From contig JBBHKE010001201.1 of the NCBI GenBank assembly GCA_037447655.1, positions 184,306 to 248,305 on the forward strand: a stretch of 64,000 nucleotides of DNA. Reading direction: 5' to 3'. Origin of the DNA: Zygnema cylindricum (lineage: Eukaryota; Streptophyta; Zygnematophyceae; Zygnematales; Zygnemataceae). Under the pieces are notes generated by a model. The model was not told where the DNA came from and did not search any database. It was given only the letters and a program-made list of their open reading frames with translations. Of this stretch, positions 22,980 to 34,499 are shown piece after piece (within the stretch, counting starts at the first letter, position 1; each line of letters starts with the position of its first letter). The translations under genes and the position numbers were made by a program.

Positions 22980-23585
22980 TGTTGGTTTTTGACGATCTTT
23001 GGCAATACATCGATTGTGACAAAAGTGTCGATTTGCATATGTGCGATGTCACGTGGCGTGACGAATCGAAATGTACCGATTTGAAGCAAACGATTACATG
23101 TTTGAGTAAATGCTTTGTGTACGGAGTTGTGTACATACGTGCGACAATTCCCAGTAGACAATTAATGTGTAAATATGAAATGATTAGACCACACTTTAGT
23201 GACTCATTTAGTGTAGGCTTTTTGTTTGCATAGAAAAGACGAAACAGAGCAGACATAAATATAATCCTTCATCCATAAATTTCACAGAGCAAGTTAGACA
23301 TACAGAGAGTAAGACAAAGTAGAATAGATTCGGCTTTATTATAAAGTCTATTGTACCATTTTGTCCTAAACGGACCTTATTTGAAAGTTACGGCTATCCC
23401 TGAGATCCTATCTTGTCTATTCTATCTACTTGCTAAATATCTCTCCCTACTCTACCTCATTTTTATCTCTATTATTTTCGTGACTCCCTAAAGCCCCTCT
23501 GCGTGTATTGATCAGTTGCAGGTCCATTTTGTCTGTGGTTAAGCGAATCCTTCCCGTTAGCTCGGATGACCGACCTGGCGCATCA
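22980..23585 (+). repeat. 3' LTR, element 2
   Basis: Starts TGTTGGTTTTTG right after GAGTGGGAG (22971-22979) and ends CATCA before ACAAC. Same length as its partner. Confidence 0.92.
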
Positions 23586-23925
23586 ACAACTACATGGAAG
23601 CCGTTAAGACTTTTCACATATGTGATTATTGTCGTATGGTTGAAACATAAAGTTTGTACGGTTCGAACTATACGTTGTTTTTGGATCTACGTTTGTATCC
23701 GTACTATCCATTCCTTCGAACTATAAAGAAAAGCATTCTTGCCAAAGTTTCGCATGTTCAATGATAGTGTTACGCTCTATTATTATTTTAGAACTTCAAC
23801 GCAAATAATTATTTTTATTTTCAGGACTTTTGGGCAAAAATTGCTTAATTCTGATTAAATGGCAATGTTTTGGGTAAAGCTAATTAAGACTTCAAAAAAA
23901 AAAAGCTAAAATTATGGTTAACCTT

Positions 23926-24582
23926 TATAAGTTTTAGGTGCTCAACTTAGCCCCTAGCCGAGGGCTAAAGTAGATAAGCCTAAAGTAGATATGCCTAGAA
24001 CATACACTAGAAGGTAGTGCCGATATGTGGCTCACAAAGGGTTTAGAGATGGGAGTAGAAATAGATGTAGACAATAGATTGAGGCAGATTTAGGCAGCTT
24101 TAAATGGAATTATAGAAGTAGGAATTACAATTGTCTCTTCGAAATTCTTTATCTAATTAAGTTGGATTCTCCTCCAATGACTATTCATCTAATCTTTGTG
24201 ATCTCTGTACCATGATGTTTTCTATGAGTAAAACTGTTGCACATCATTGCCTACCAAATTGCTATGAAAGCTTGTTCTAAGAGAGATAATCTCTTTTTGT
24301 GGAATGCTTGCTATTTGTACATGTGCACTCCAATCTGAATGTTGAATGTGTGCACCGTGTGGTCCAATGACTACACGGCAAAATAGGTAATGTCAGCCGT
24401 CAGTGGCGGCTCACAAATGTGCGTCAGAATTTCCGCCGAAAATGTTTGTCGTGGAATCGTCACTCGATTCCGTACGATTTGATCATGTCGTCCGTACAAT
24501 ATCGGCGATCCGATTTCCGTACACAATATTGATGCTCCGAATATCCGTAAATAATATCGTCGAAGATTGCCTAAAATCAACA
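23926..24582 (-). repeat. 3' LTR of element 3
   Basis: Direct repeat of 28876-29516. On the minus strand it starts TGTTGATTTTAGG and ends in TA; both LTR copies share the TA end. Confidence 0.9.
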
Positions 24583-24656
24583 CTCCCACTCGAGCTCGTG
24601 TCGATATTTTCCTCGCTCCTTGATTTTATTGAATCGCAAATATGCGGTTGGCGATT

Positions 24657-27600
24657 TTATGGTACTTTACTTGCCGTGCTCCTCGATGTTAGCGAATCGG
24701 TAATTTGCGATCGCCGCCTTGATGGTACTGTACCTGCGTAAAAAGTAATTTCCGTACATTCTGTACTATGTGAATTTGCAAAATCTGAATTTTCGTTAGA
24801 ACCGAGAAGATCTTGCTGTACGCAAAATTTTTGTCCGTTAGGACCACCTGTGGTCCTTAGAATCATGTTTGGTCGTATATGGATTGAAATGAGCCGTGTG
24901 CCATAGAAAGGAATAGTGCCTCTGACGACTTTGTCCTCTGTTATTGACTCCCCAATCGGATTACATGAAGTGTAATCCTTGTCGTTTGTGCGATCCTCCA
25001 AATCAATATTTCGCGTAATCCATAGTGATCCTCGACCGTCGATATCATTGTCGCGAAGTGAACATATTTCGACGTTGTAAAGTGTCGTGTGATTAATTTG
25101 TTGTCGCTTGACCAATTTACATCGTTCGATATGCAAATTTGTGATCGCAATGACGTCAATCGAAATGGGCAATCGTACTTTTTGTTCGTGAAGCGTCGCG
25201 TGATAAAATTGTCGTCGCTTGACCAATTTCAATCGTTCGATGCTCAAACTTGTGGTAGCGATTACGTCGCATGTTCTTAAAGGAATCTATACCGCCGCCT
25301 TTGTCGCATCCATATAGTGGGAGGCGCTCTAACATTTTGTAATTTCAGGTTTCCCCTTTGCTTTCTTGTATTCCTCTGCTCTAATTTCTTCTAAGTCTTT
25401 TTCTTCTCTGATATTGTGCAGGGTGTCATAGCTAAGACTCTCTTTGTCTATTAGACTATCATGACTTAAAATGTTTTTCTGACTTAGGTTTTTTCTTTCC
25501 GCTAAGCTATCTTCCCTCTTTTTCTCTCTTAATCCTTCAAAAATAAATGTCCCATGGAATTTAGGGTTTTGGATTTCCTTCCCTTTTCTCCCATCCACGC
25601 CTTCTGCTGTGCATCCTGTGTGTTGGCCTTCCGCTGGCGGAGACTTGAGGCTTCTCCCTACTTGACTCTCGAATTCTTGAGGTAAGAACGACTTTCTTGC
25701 TCTTTGATGAAGTTCCATCTTTAAGCTTTAGATCTCCGTATCTCCACTTGTTTGCTGAAATGAGATCGTGCATTCTCTATCTGCTGCTGCTCCTGCAATT
25801 TGAGTTTTCCTGTAGGGTCCAAATTTAAACACACATTTTATTTTTTCTTTGTGAACTCCTTTTATCCCATTCACGCCTTCTGTTGTGATTTTTCTTTGCA
25901 GGTTCTCTTCCATGGGCTGCATGACCGGCTAAACTTCGGCCGTTGCCCGGATCCATGAGGATGGAGATGTGGCGAGGCTACTTATCCTCCCAAATTTCGG
26001 TAAATTTCCTTTCTCCCTCATTTGAGATTCTCCACTTCCTATCGTATCGCTGTTTAGAGTTAGCAATACCTCATTGAAGGTCCTTCAAATTATCTTGGCC
26101 TGAATATCTGATATCCATTCTTCCTGTGCAGATTTTGGCCGCTTTTCTTGATGGATTGGACTCAATTCGGGAGGTCGACTTGATGTGTACTCCCACTATT
26201 TTCAGATTCTCGGCCCCATCTTGGTGAGTTTCGGTCAATCTTTCCACTTTTTGCTGGCATTTCATATCTGCAGAGACGCTTAAGAGAGATTGAAGGGTTA
26301 GTGTCATTTTCTGAAGTTTTGCTAAATTTGCTTTTGTTGAAGCTCCTTCTTTTATTTCGACTGAGTTTTTTCTTGCAGTTGTTGTAACGACAATTTCTGA
26401 CACCATTTTTGACCCCTCATTTTCTCCTCTTTTGTTTGGAGATTTTCCATCTTTTCTTTCAATGTGAGGACATGTGATGTCCTCCTTGCAGGAGGTCTCA
26501 ACGGCGAATTTGAATTCTCCGGCATCCTGTTCGCTTCTCGGCTCCTCCTCGCTTGAGTCGTTAGATGGTAAGTTCCCATCTGTCCCCTCGTTTGCCATGC
26601 TCAGTTTGTTAGTCTTTAAGCTGGCTATAATCGATTTTAATTCAGATTTTCCTTCTTCTGTGGCTGCCTTAGAACTACGTCTTTGAGTGTTAGCCTCTGA
26701 TCTGAATTGCTTTGTGTTAGTTCCAATATTGGTTAACTCTAACACTTATACCCATGGTGTGTTAGTTTCATTTTTAATGTTCTCTGACTCCTTTCTCCAT
26801 GGTTTTGCATGACCTTTTTCCTCTTCGACACTTGGGTCTTGTCCAACTATGAGGTTTATGATGGCGAGTGATAAGGTGGACTCGAAACTCTCGGTTGTTG
26901 AGGGTGGTGTTTGATCTGTGGAGCGTTTTGTCGTCATTTTCCTATTTGGCGAGGATTCGACGTCCTTACTCATGCTGCTCCTCTTTCTGCTCTCCTCGTT
27001 GTCTTTGATGATGAGCTTGGGCTTGTTAGCATCTAAATCATCTGTCATGTTTGTTGATGGTTGCACCCCAATTCCCTGTGTTCCCTCTTTGCCCCTCCAT
27101 GTGCCCCCATGTTTTACCTTCCTAGTTGGATTTTGCTTCTGACCTCTTTGTCGGTTTCCATTTTGCAGATTAACGTTTCTGCTGTGGGCGATGATGCCCC
27201 TCGTAGTCAGATGACCAGTTTTTGTAACCCCATGGCTGCAACTCTTCCCATGCTTCCGCATGCTTCCCACTCTTCCGCGGATTTCGGTGTCAACTGATTG
27301 GTGAGTATTTAGGCTAATTCCTTTGGGGATCCCTGTTGTGCTCTATTTTTGGAATCTAACTATATACCAATGACTTCCATTTTCACCTTTTGTGTCTATC
27401 TGTCGGATGTTTGTTCTAGATTTTTCTATTCCTGTATTGGACTTTTTCTTACTTCGGCTTGACTTTCCTTGTGACAAGTTGTTGAGTTCAAATCCGCTCT
27501 TGAGGCTTGATTCCTTGCCACAACCTGAATGTGGAGGTGGAGTTTGAGAGGTCGGATTGGTTTGTGACACTTGAAATCGGTTGATCTCCATGTTGCTAGT

Positions 27601-28100
27601 CGTTCGGCCATCCCGATGTAAGTGTCTTGCACTCTCTCCTCTTTTGTTCTCCCTCCAACTTTTCCGATCTCTTGCAGTGTTTTGAAATACCTGTAGTTTG
27701 TTAGTGATAAGCGTTAAATTTGTTTTTTTGCTCCATGTCTGATGGTTGACTGCTTGTTGTTTCACTTTTTATTTGAAATGCCTTGTGTCCTTGTCCATCA
27801 ATTCTTGTATAGTGTTGACTTTTTTGCCACTTTCTTGCAGATCTCCGACTGCTCCTATTTGGCTTGGTTGGAGACATCCTTCATTGTGGCTTCGCTGCCA
27901 CGGGTGTTCTCCTTTCCCTTTGCAACCTATTGCCGAATCTCTGCACCCCCTCCTCGGTAAGCAAGCACTCCTGGATCGGTCTGTTTTGAGGAGTTTGTGT
28001 TGCAGTTGCCTTTGATTAATGTAGTTTCTTGCTGAGGTTTCGATTTGCCTTGTTTGTCGCCTTCGCTGTCTCCACTCCCTTTGTGCAGGATGTTTTTTAC
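24657..28100 (-). pseudogene. Charged open frames of element 3 interior
   Basis: Minus-strand frames 27765-27343, 27270-26746, 26745-26071, 25718-25329 and 25247-24657 are Lys/Glu/Ser/Thr-rich without recognisable domains. They probably represent a broken, disordered Gag tail or filler. The + strand here shows repeated pyrimidine-TGCAG and GTAAG signals, reported separately. Confidence 0.4.
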
Positions 28101-28661
28101 CTACATTAAGTTAGACTCATCCTTGTTTTTGGTGCGAGTCTCCTCCTTGTCATTGTCACCTGAATGTGACTGACTAATCCTGTCTTCTCCTTTTGTCTCA
28201 CTTGCAGGTGAACTGTTGGAGCCATCAAAGTGTGTGTCAACTTTGGATACGTTTGCTGTGCTGGATTCGATATCCAGCAGCAACTCCACCACTTCTTTCC
28301 ACTCCCACAGTTTCGCGTTAGGCTCCTCCTGCCAGGTGAGGACATTTGCGAACTGCTTTGCTAGTGAAAGAATCAACCAACAAATTTGCATGGCCATTGA
28401 AAAGACTATGCCTACAGACTTTGCTTGGTCTAGTAGATTAGAATAGTGAGTGATGTATGATTCGATGGGTGTTCCATCTTTAAGGGATGTTTGAAGGATA
28501 TTCTTGGTTAGCTCGGTCTTCTTAGACCTAATGGGTGTGATATGCTCCTCTGTGCATGCGACTAAGTTGTGATCGTCCTTCGCACTTAGAGAACCCGTTG
28601 TTGTCCTTGATCTCTCTTGCATCCCCTTTGACCTTGTTGCATGTTTGTTGCGGTCTCTCAT
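28101..28661 (-). CDS. Gag-like fragment, element 3 (186 aa)
   Basis: Residues about 48-140 show the copia Gag pattern: NILQTSLKDGTPIESYITHY, LLDQAKSVGI and LWEWKEVVELLLDIES. The last matches EWKWEEVVEKLI of element 2. The frame begins after stops, so it is probably the surviving part of a longer gag. Confidence 0.65.
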   Translation of the reverse strand: MRDRNKHATRSKGMQERSRTTTGSLSAKDDHNLVACTEEHITPIRSKKTELTKNILQTSLKDGTPIESYITHYSNLLDQAKSVGIVFSMAMQICWLILSLAKQFANVLTWQEEPNAKLWEWKEVVELLLDIESSTANVSKVDTHFDGSNSSPASETKGEDRISQSHSGDNDKEETRTKNKDESNLM

Positions 28662-28860
28662 GATCTGTTCCCTGCCAGAATGTTTGGTCTCCTGCTTGGG
28701 ATTTGGTTTCCAACCAAACCGCTAATCAAGTGTTATGTTTGCTGTCTCGGTAGCCTTTGCAGGAATCAGAATTGACGTTGCTGTGGACTCACTGCTTGGA
28801 TTTGCCTGCCCTCGACTCCTCTACTCTAAGAACCTTAAAGACACACCGGGCACCACTTAG

Positions 28861-28874
28861 AGTGGGCCCGTAAC
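28861..28874 (-). other. PBS of element 3
   Basis: The minus strand reads GTTACGGGCCCACT directly after the 5' LTR. One base differs from the half-tRNA-iMet PBS of element 2, and it falls opposite the anticodon. Confidence 0.75.
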
Positions 28875-28875
28875 A

Positions 28876-29516
28876 TATTAGTTTTAGGTGCTCACCTTAG
28901 CCCCTAGCTGAGGGCTAAAGTAGATAAGCCTAAAACATACACAAGAAGGTAGTGCCAATATGTGGCGCACAAAGGGTTTAGAGATGGGAGTAGAAATAGA
29001 TGTAGACAATAGATTGAGGCAAGTTTAGGCAGCTTTAAATGGAATTATAGAAGTAGGAATTACAATTGTCTCTTGGACATTCTTTATCTAATTAAGTTGG
29101 ATTCTCCTCCAATGACTATTTGTCTAATCTTTGTGATCTTTGTACAATGATGTTTTCTATGAATAAAACTGTTGCACATCATTGCCTACCAAATTGCTAT
29201 GAAAGCTTGTTCTAAGAGAGATAATCTCTTTCTGTGGAATGCTTGTTATTTGTACATGTGCACTCCAATCTGAATGTTGAATGTGTGCACCGTGTGGTCC
29301 AATGACTACTCGCCAAAATAGGTAACGTTAGCCGTCAGTGGCGGCTCGCAAATGTGTGTCAGAATTTCCGCCGAAAAATGTTTGTCGTGGAATCATCACT
29401 CGATTCCGTACGATTCGATCTTGCCGTCCGTACAATATTGGCGATTTGATTTCTGTACACAATATTGGCGCTCCGATATCCATAAATAATATCGTCGAGA
29501 TTGCCTAAAATCAACA
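28876..29516 (-). repeat. 5' LTR of element 3
   Basis: 641-bp partner of 23926-24582, with few differences. A hairpin-like TTAGCCC...GGGCTAA sits near its 3' end. Confidence 0.9.
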
Positions 29517-29521
29517 ACCTT

Positions 29522-30160
29522 TGCGAAAAATTGGATAGAAATTTCGGAATTTGGGGGAAAACTTATAAAATTGTGGGCGAAATTGGTAACTATCCAAATA
29601 GTTTTTAAATTTTGGGTGAAGTTTACAAAAATTTGGATGAATTAATTATTTTGTGTAATTTCTGTGATTTAAAAAAATGGTTTCAGAAACACTTCTTCCG
29701 AGAAAGCTTCTCGATGAAAAAATATATATAAAAATAATAAATAAATAAATTTGAATTTGGGAGGCGCGCATCGTCCAAAGTTGGACTTCCTATTCTTGCG
29801 ATTGTGGGGTAGAATCCACATGACACCGTAAATAGTGTGGATTCGCACTGTTGTTGGATTCCCTTGGTAGTTATTATTCTCTGTTTTAGTGCGCTGCCAG
29901 TTTAGTAAAATGAACCATCATTAGTGTGGATTTTCACAGTTTTTCCGTTTTCCTTTTTCACGTTTTCTTACAACTTTTCGTGCACTTCAGTTTGGGCGCA
30001 TCCCACAAAAATAAGTGTGGATTGCACATTGCTTTTTTTTATTGGTACGGTAATAAGTGTTATCACTATTTGGGTTTTCTTTGAGGGAATGTTTTACTTT
30101 TCTCTTCGTAAGGGGAGTTATTCACCTCACCAAAACTAGTGTGGATGATACGTTTTCATT
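29522..30160. repeat. AT-rich stretch with four spaced TAGTGTGGATT motifs
   Basis: Copies at about 29830, 29918, 30010 and 30133, each preceded by a CACC-like element. The motif resembles the end of the MITE at 20108 (CCGCTATTAGTGTGGAT). No coding exon seen. Confidence 0.5.
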
Positions 30161-30164
30161 AAAT

Positions 30165-30545
30165 ACCATATGCCCCTCTCTCTGCCCCTCCATTTGCACC
30201 TCCCTCTACCACTCTCCTTGCCCATCTCTCCACCCATCCCTCTAACCCTCCCTCGGCCCCAATCATTGTCCCTCCATCCACCCCTCACGCTGTCAGCTCT
30301 TCCCTCCTCCATTTGCCCCTTTCTCTGCCCCTCTCTCTTCCCTTCTCATTATCCATCTCTTCCCCCCCCTTTGCCCGTCCCTCTACCCATTTCATTGGCC
30401 CCCTCTGTGCCCTTTTCCGTGCTCCTCCTATCTCTCTCTCTGTTCCTCATATGCCCCCTCACCCTCCCCTCTTTCTCCCCACTCCCCTATCTTGCTCCTC
30501 CCTCTCCCTTCCCCCACCAAATACTGAATTTTCTCCCCTGAGCAT
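30165..30545. repeat. Pyrimidine-rich CCCTCTC tract
   Basis: Low-complexity C/T sequence. The + frames here (Pro/Leu/Ser-rich) reflect composition and are not called as genes. Confidence 0.75.
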
Positions 30546-30559
30546 TAAGTTATGGCTGG

Positions 30560-30690
30560 TCAAAGATGGCCTATAAATACAAATGCTCTCTCGAAGAGAG
30601 ATGCCTCAAAAAAGTCTTAGTCCTAAACTCCCTCTCTAAACCCCCTACTACTATTCAACCTAACCAATCATAAGATCGTAAGGTACAAGA
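30560..30690 (+). promoter_or_regulatory. Possible TATA-type core promoter
   Basis: CCTATAAATAC at 30570-30580 is a good plant TATA box and is followed by a palindrome CTCTCGAAGAGAG. No gene follows that I can support; it may be a leftover LTR promoter. Confidence 0.3.
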
Positions 30691-31148
30691 AGTTACAGGT
30701 GCCGCTCTACTTCTTGTTCGACCATATTACGGCATGGTCCGGCTGATGCATGTCAATTTCTGAGTCGTAGTCGTTCTCCTCGTAGTCAATCTCCTCGTAA
30801 TATCTGTTGTCCACTCATGGCTTGCCATGTGTCATCCGCTGACATTGGCTCATAAACCGCCAAATTATCACGCAGGTGCGTTGGCTCCACCGTTAGCCGT
30901 CCGATTTGAAACCGACATTTGATTTTGTCGGTTGAAAATGAAATATCGTTTCGTGCGGTCCAATATTTTGTGCAGTTTTATTCATGTTCGTTTCGTATGT
31001 TACTGCGGCTATATACTTATCACATTCCAAGAGTACAACATTTCATCAAGACCTAAGGGATAAGGCGCACGGCTACGTCGTACGTCTTACATCCTGCAGG
31101 ACCTAAGATCGAATCTTATTGGTTCCTAAGTTTTGCAAGACCTAAGAT
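30691..31148. other. Unassigned sequence with tRNA-like box B repeats
   Basis: No coding exon. Near 31050-31150 a GGCGCACGG box-A-like string is followed by two copies of GACCTAAGATCGAATCT about 41 bp apart, reminiscent of a tRNA-derived SINE. No full cloverleaf could be drawn. Confidence 0.3.
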
Positions 31149-33935
31149 CGAATCTCATCCCAATTCCTCCACCTGTATGAAGGTGAAGCTTAAACAACAA
31201 TGGAAGCTTTTATATTATAACCCTTGTTAATCATATAACGCTATATTTGCATATAGCCATCAACTTTGGGAAGTATAAAGGAAAACAGTTTTTCTCCAAA
31301 ATAACTTCATAAACATAACTAGGTACAACCCAATCATTTGTTTCCAAAATGTTGCAATTCAAAGTTGAGCTCGTTTTCTGGCTAATAGTTTTGAGAATTT
31401 CAAAAAAAATTCCACAACTTAATATTAACAGTTTGGAGAATCTGAATTTAAATAATGAATTTTGTTGCTTTTGCAAATTTACTTTCACCTTTTATAATAA
31501 TATGATGTATTTTATACAGAACAGGGAAATAAAAGGAATCAATTTCTTAAAGTAACACAAACACATGTGCAATGATTTTAAACGAATTTATTTTAATTGT
31601 CGTCATCCTCGAATTTCGAACTTGTCATCATAATGTTATGCATCTTATCCATGCAAGAGAAGTAACAAGGAATTTTATATTTTAATAAGATACACTGTGT
31701 AAAGATTTTACAAGTTTGTTAAATAACCATCAACATAAAGTCTAATAGTTTTAAAGCCACTTTAAAAATCACAACCACAATGTTTGTATTACAGCATAGT
31801 TATTTTCTCCTCTGTTTTACATGTAAAAAGTGAAATTGATGTTATGGTGACGAAACATAATTTTGTTAGCTTGACGTAACCTTGTCGGTGGATCAATCAA
31901 TAATATTCAGCGTGGATATAGAAAAGTGTTATGTAGTTGATTAAAACACTATGGTTACACGTAAAGATCCCAACATATTGAGTGGATAACGTGACTTCCT
32001 CATTTTGCCAAATTAGGAAACATGCCTCCTTCCCCATTTACCTTGCTATTTAGGTAGCTAACATACAATTCTAAACTTGTCGTTTTTCCCAAAAAAAACA
32101 AAGCAACAATCACTTCATTTTATTTTGCTAGTAAAGTTCTTCTCACATTGGTTGAGGAAATTTAGCTCATGCTTATTTTAGGCTATAAAAACACCTTATT
32201 ATGAATGCCAATATTAATCTTTGATAGCACTACCGAAACTCCTATGTTGGGGAAAGCAGGGAAATCGCCTAATGTTTTTTCTTCGATCAAGTCTTGAAAG
32301 TGAACGACTATGATTCGCTGAAGGCTTGGACCTTAGAGGATTGTGGTGGATACAAAGATCTGGCAATATAAACGCCTAACATGATTGAGTGGTTCCCAAC
32401 AAGAGGGCTGAAAAGGAAATTTCTTATAACTCAAATGACAATTTGAGGATTCTTGGTTATGAAAACATAAACATATATCAGGGACACAATGACTGTTGAA
32501 GATTGATATTTTTTTAAATATATTAGTTTGCAAAATGGAAATGTTCAAAAGTGTGGAACATGATTTGGTAAAAGGAGTATAAAGCAATAACTCTAATCTC
32601 AATATTTTATAATATGAAACCTTCGAGATTTTGTCTCCTTGAAACCGTTTTAATGCCAAATATTTTTGGCACTTCATGATATCTTCTCTCTATGTTGCCA
32701 CTACATCTTAAATAAAATCCAAGAATTGTTTTCAATATTCTTTAATAAGTTGTCTACTTAACTTCTAACAGGAAATAACTAATTAAAACGGCAAGAATGT
32801 TCTACTGTTCTTTTAATGAAATTCAATACAAAATTTGTCAATGTAAATGCCAAATGAAAAATAATTCATAACTAGGTTGTTGAAAAGAAACTCCAATAGC
32901 TCACGAGACCAAAGTAGTTATTGGGAATTTCACAAATAAGGAAGATCTTTACCGTATCAATAACCCTAAGAAAAGTTGCCTTTCATATAATGAGTTACAC
33001 GTAACCCTAAGAAAAGTTGCCTTTCATGTAATGAGTTACACGTTTCCTGTTTTCCCATGTTAGTATAAAAGAATCAAATAAATTCCAAGTATTTTATATA
33101 AATATTATTTTTTTCCACGTATTATAATGTGTATGTTTCTCAATCCAAGTATAGTTTCAACGCAATAGTACTCTTAATCAAAAACAAGTACATGGTGAAA
33201 TACGTTGGTCATTAAGTTGGGGTGATGGGTAGAGAGAGTAGATTGAGATAGAGAGAGAGAGTGAACGAGAGAGAGAGGGGATCGCTGAAGGAGTCAATCA
33301 ATGAACAAAGTCAGACGGGCGGTTGAGGATGAGGAGAGGGTGGGAGAGACGAAGAAAGAGAGGGGGAGAGAAAGAGCGACACACACACAAAAAGGCGTTG
33401 TAGATCTAGTATGGGGGTCGAGTTTTTACCCATATCCCATATCCACAATAACTTTTTACTTTCGATAACAGTCCTCTTCTCATTTGAGGGATCATACAAA
33501 AAATTAACATCTTCCATCAAATGTAGTGACATCTTTCTTCTGTCTTTTTTGATGACTTTAAGCATTTCACCTCTAATAGCCTAGTGTGGGTTGGGTAATT
33601 GAGTCAACGAAATTTCCCAAATTACCTCGATATTTAGAGGTGCTGTATGGATCAAGAAATTGAAGGCTAGGACGTGTTAGTTAGTTCTGGTTGGAGTGAT
33701 TTTCTATATTTGTTATCTCTTGAGTTCTTGAATCTTGACATCTATATGTATGACCAATCCACAACCACTTCGCTTATAATCCCATAGTTTTCATTTTTTT
33801 TCCCTTTGATTTTAGCCTTCTAATATTTGTACTTTCAGTGTTTTACTCTCAATGTACATGTTGTTTCAAAACCAAAGTTGTGTGTGCCAATCTTCTTTAG
33901 TGCGTGTTCACAAAACAAGCCCATATAACCCATGC
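31149..33935 (+). pseudogene. 3'-end remnant of an LRR-EGF-Pro gene and its flank
   Basis: Begins inside the proline-rich exon, keeping only codons for PIPPPV and a stop at 31168-31170. It then follows the downstream flank of the other copies, collinear with 4952-6425 plus 11807-12247 and with 59334-61980. There is no upstream exon, so this is a truncated duplicate. No other gene seen in it. Confidence 0.75.
33228..33395. repeat. GA-rich microsatellite
   Basis: Runs of GAGAGA with GGGAGAGA, and an ACACACAC run at 33380. The paralogous site is near 61400-61490. Confidence 0.7.
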
Positions 33936-34336
33936 TTCTCTATTCAACGGAAGATCCAATGGTAACCTCAAATTGTGTGTGAACAACAAGTTTCAGATTT
34001 GAGCCATGTGAAAAAGTAGAATTTAAGGCATAATGCGGTTATTGCACTTATAACAAAATATGTAGAACAACAAAACGAATAAAAAAACATTTCTTATTGT
34101 TATGATTCATTGAAAAAAAAGTACACGCGTGGGATCGGTCAATTTTGCATTTAAAAATTCTAAAATACAAGATGGCGGAAGTACTTTAACGTATAATTTC
34201 GCAAAAGTACTATGTTTTTTTCGTGTCACATTTGTTGATTTGTTTCGCGCCTACAAACGTTGTAGATTTAGGCTAGAACTTCACTACTTTTGACTTGCCT
34301 ACTACAATGTCCATATTATTGTTAAAGAAAAAGTAG
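33936..34336. other. AT-rich sequence, nothing recognised
   Basis: Starts where the tail-copy homology ends. No exon, RNA gene or repeat that I can support. Confidence 0.5.
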
Positions 34337-34497
34337 TGTAAATGCGAATTTATTATTAATAACACTAATTTAGTGCAAGGTGACGTGGCGGATTTTTTCC
34401 ACTTCCTTAAATACTAATGTTAACTCTATTTTTTATTTTTGTCCAAAAAAAGTCGAGACAGAATTAGTGTCATTAACACTAATAACGATGGAGGGTG
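34337..34497. mobile_element. Decayed MITE of the 19315 family
   Basis: The right half (GACAGAATTAGTGT, then AACACTAATAACGATGG) matches the right half of 19315-19529, with CG changed to TG or CA at several sites. The left inverted end is degenerate. Confidence 0.55.
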
Positions 34498-34499
34498 TA

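Larger units (their letters stand above)
20409..23585 (+). mobile_element. Gag-only LTR retrotransposon (TR-GAG type), element 2
   Basis: Two 606-bp LTRs (20409-21014, 22980-23585) flank 1965 bp. The target duplication ACAAC is perfect (20404-20408, 23586-23590). It has a half-tRNA-iMet PBS and the polypurine tract GAGTGGGAG. The interior encodes a copia-like Gag but no protease, integrase or reverse transcriptase, so it would need enzymes from another element. This matches the class called TR-GAG in plants. The LTRs differ at an estimated 6-8 percent of the bases compared by eye. Confidence 0.9.
23926..29516 (-). mobile_element. Gag-only LTR retrotransposon, element 3, minus strand
   Basis: LTRs at 28876-29516 (5') and 23926-24582 (3') flank 4293 bp. 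The target duplication ACCTT is perfect (23921-23925, 29517-29521). On the minus strand the polypurine tract GAGTGGGAG precedes TGTTGATTTTAGG, as in element 2, and the PBS is the half-tRNA-iMet type with one mismatch. It encodes a UBN2-like Gag and several charged frames but no pol domain. It is related to element 2 but larger, and inserted 341 bp from it in the opposite direction. Confidence 0.88.

Noticed and set aside
22717-23256. 179-codon minus-strand frame across the element 2 LTR
   Set aside because: Antisense to an LTR and no domain; the homologous stretch in the other LTR is broken.
30170-30576. Plus-strand Pro/Leu/Ser frames
   Set aside because: Low-complexity CCCTCTC repeat; overlapping frames are equally open, which points to composition.
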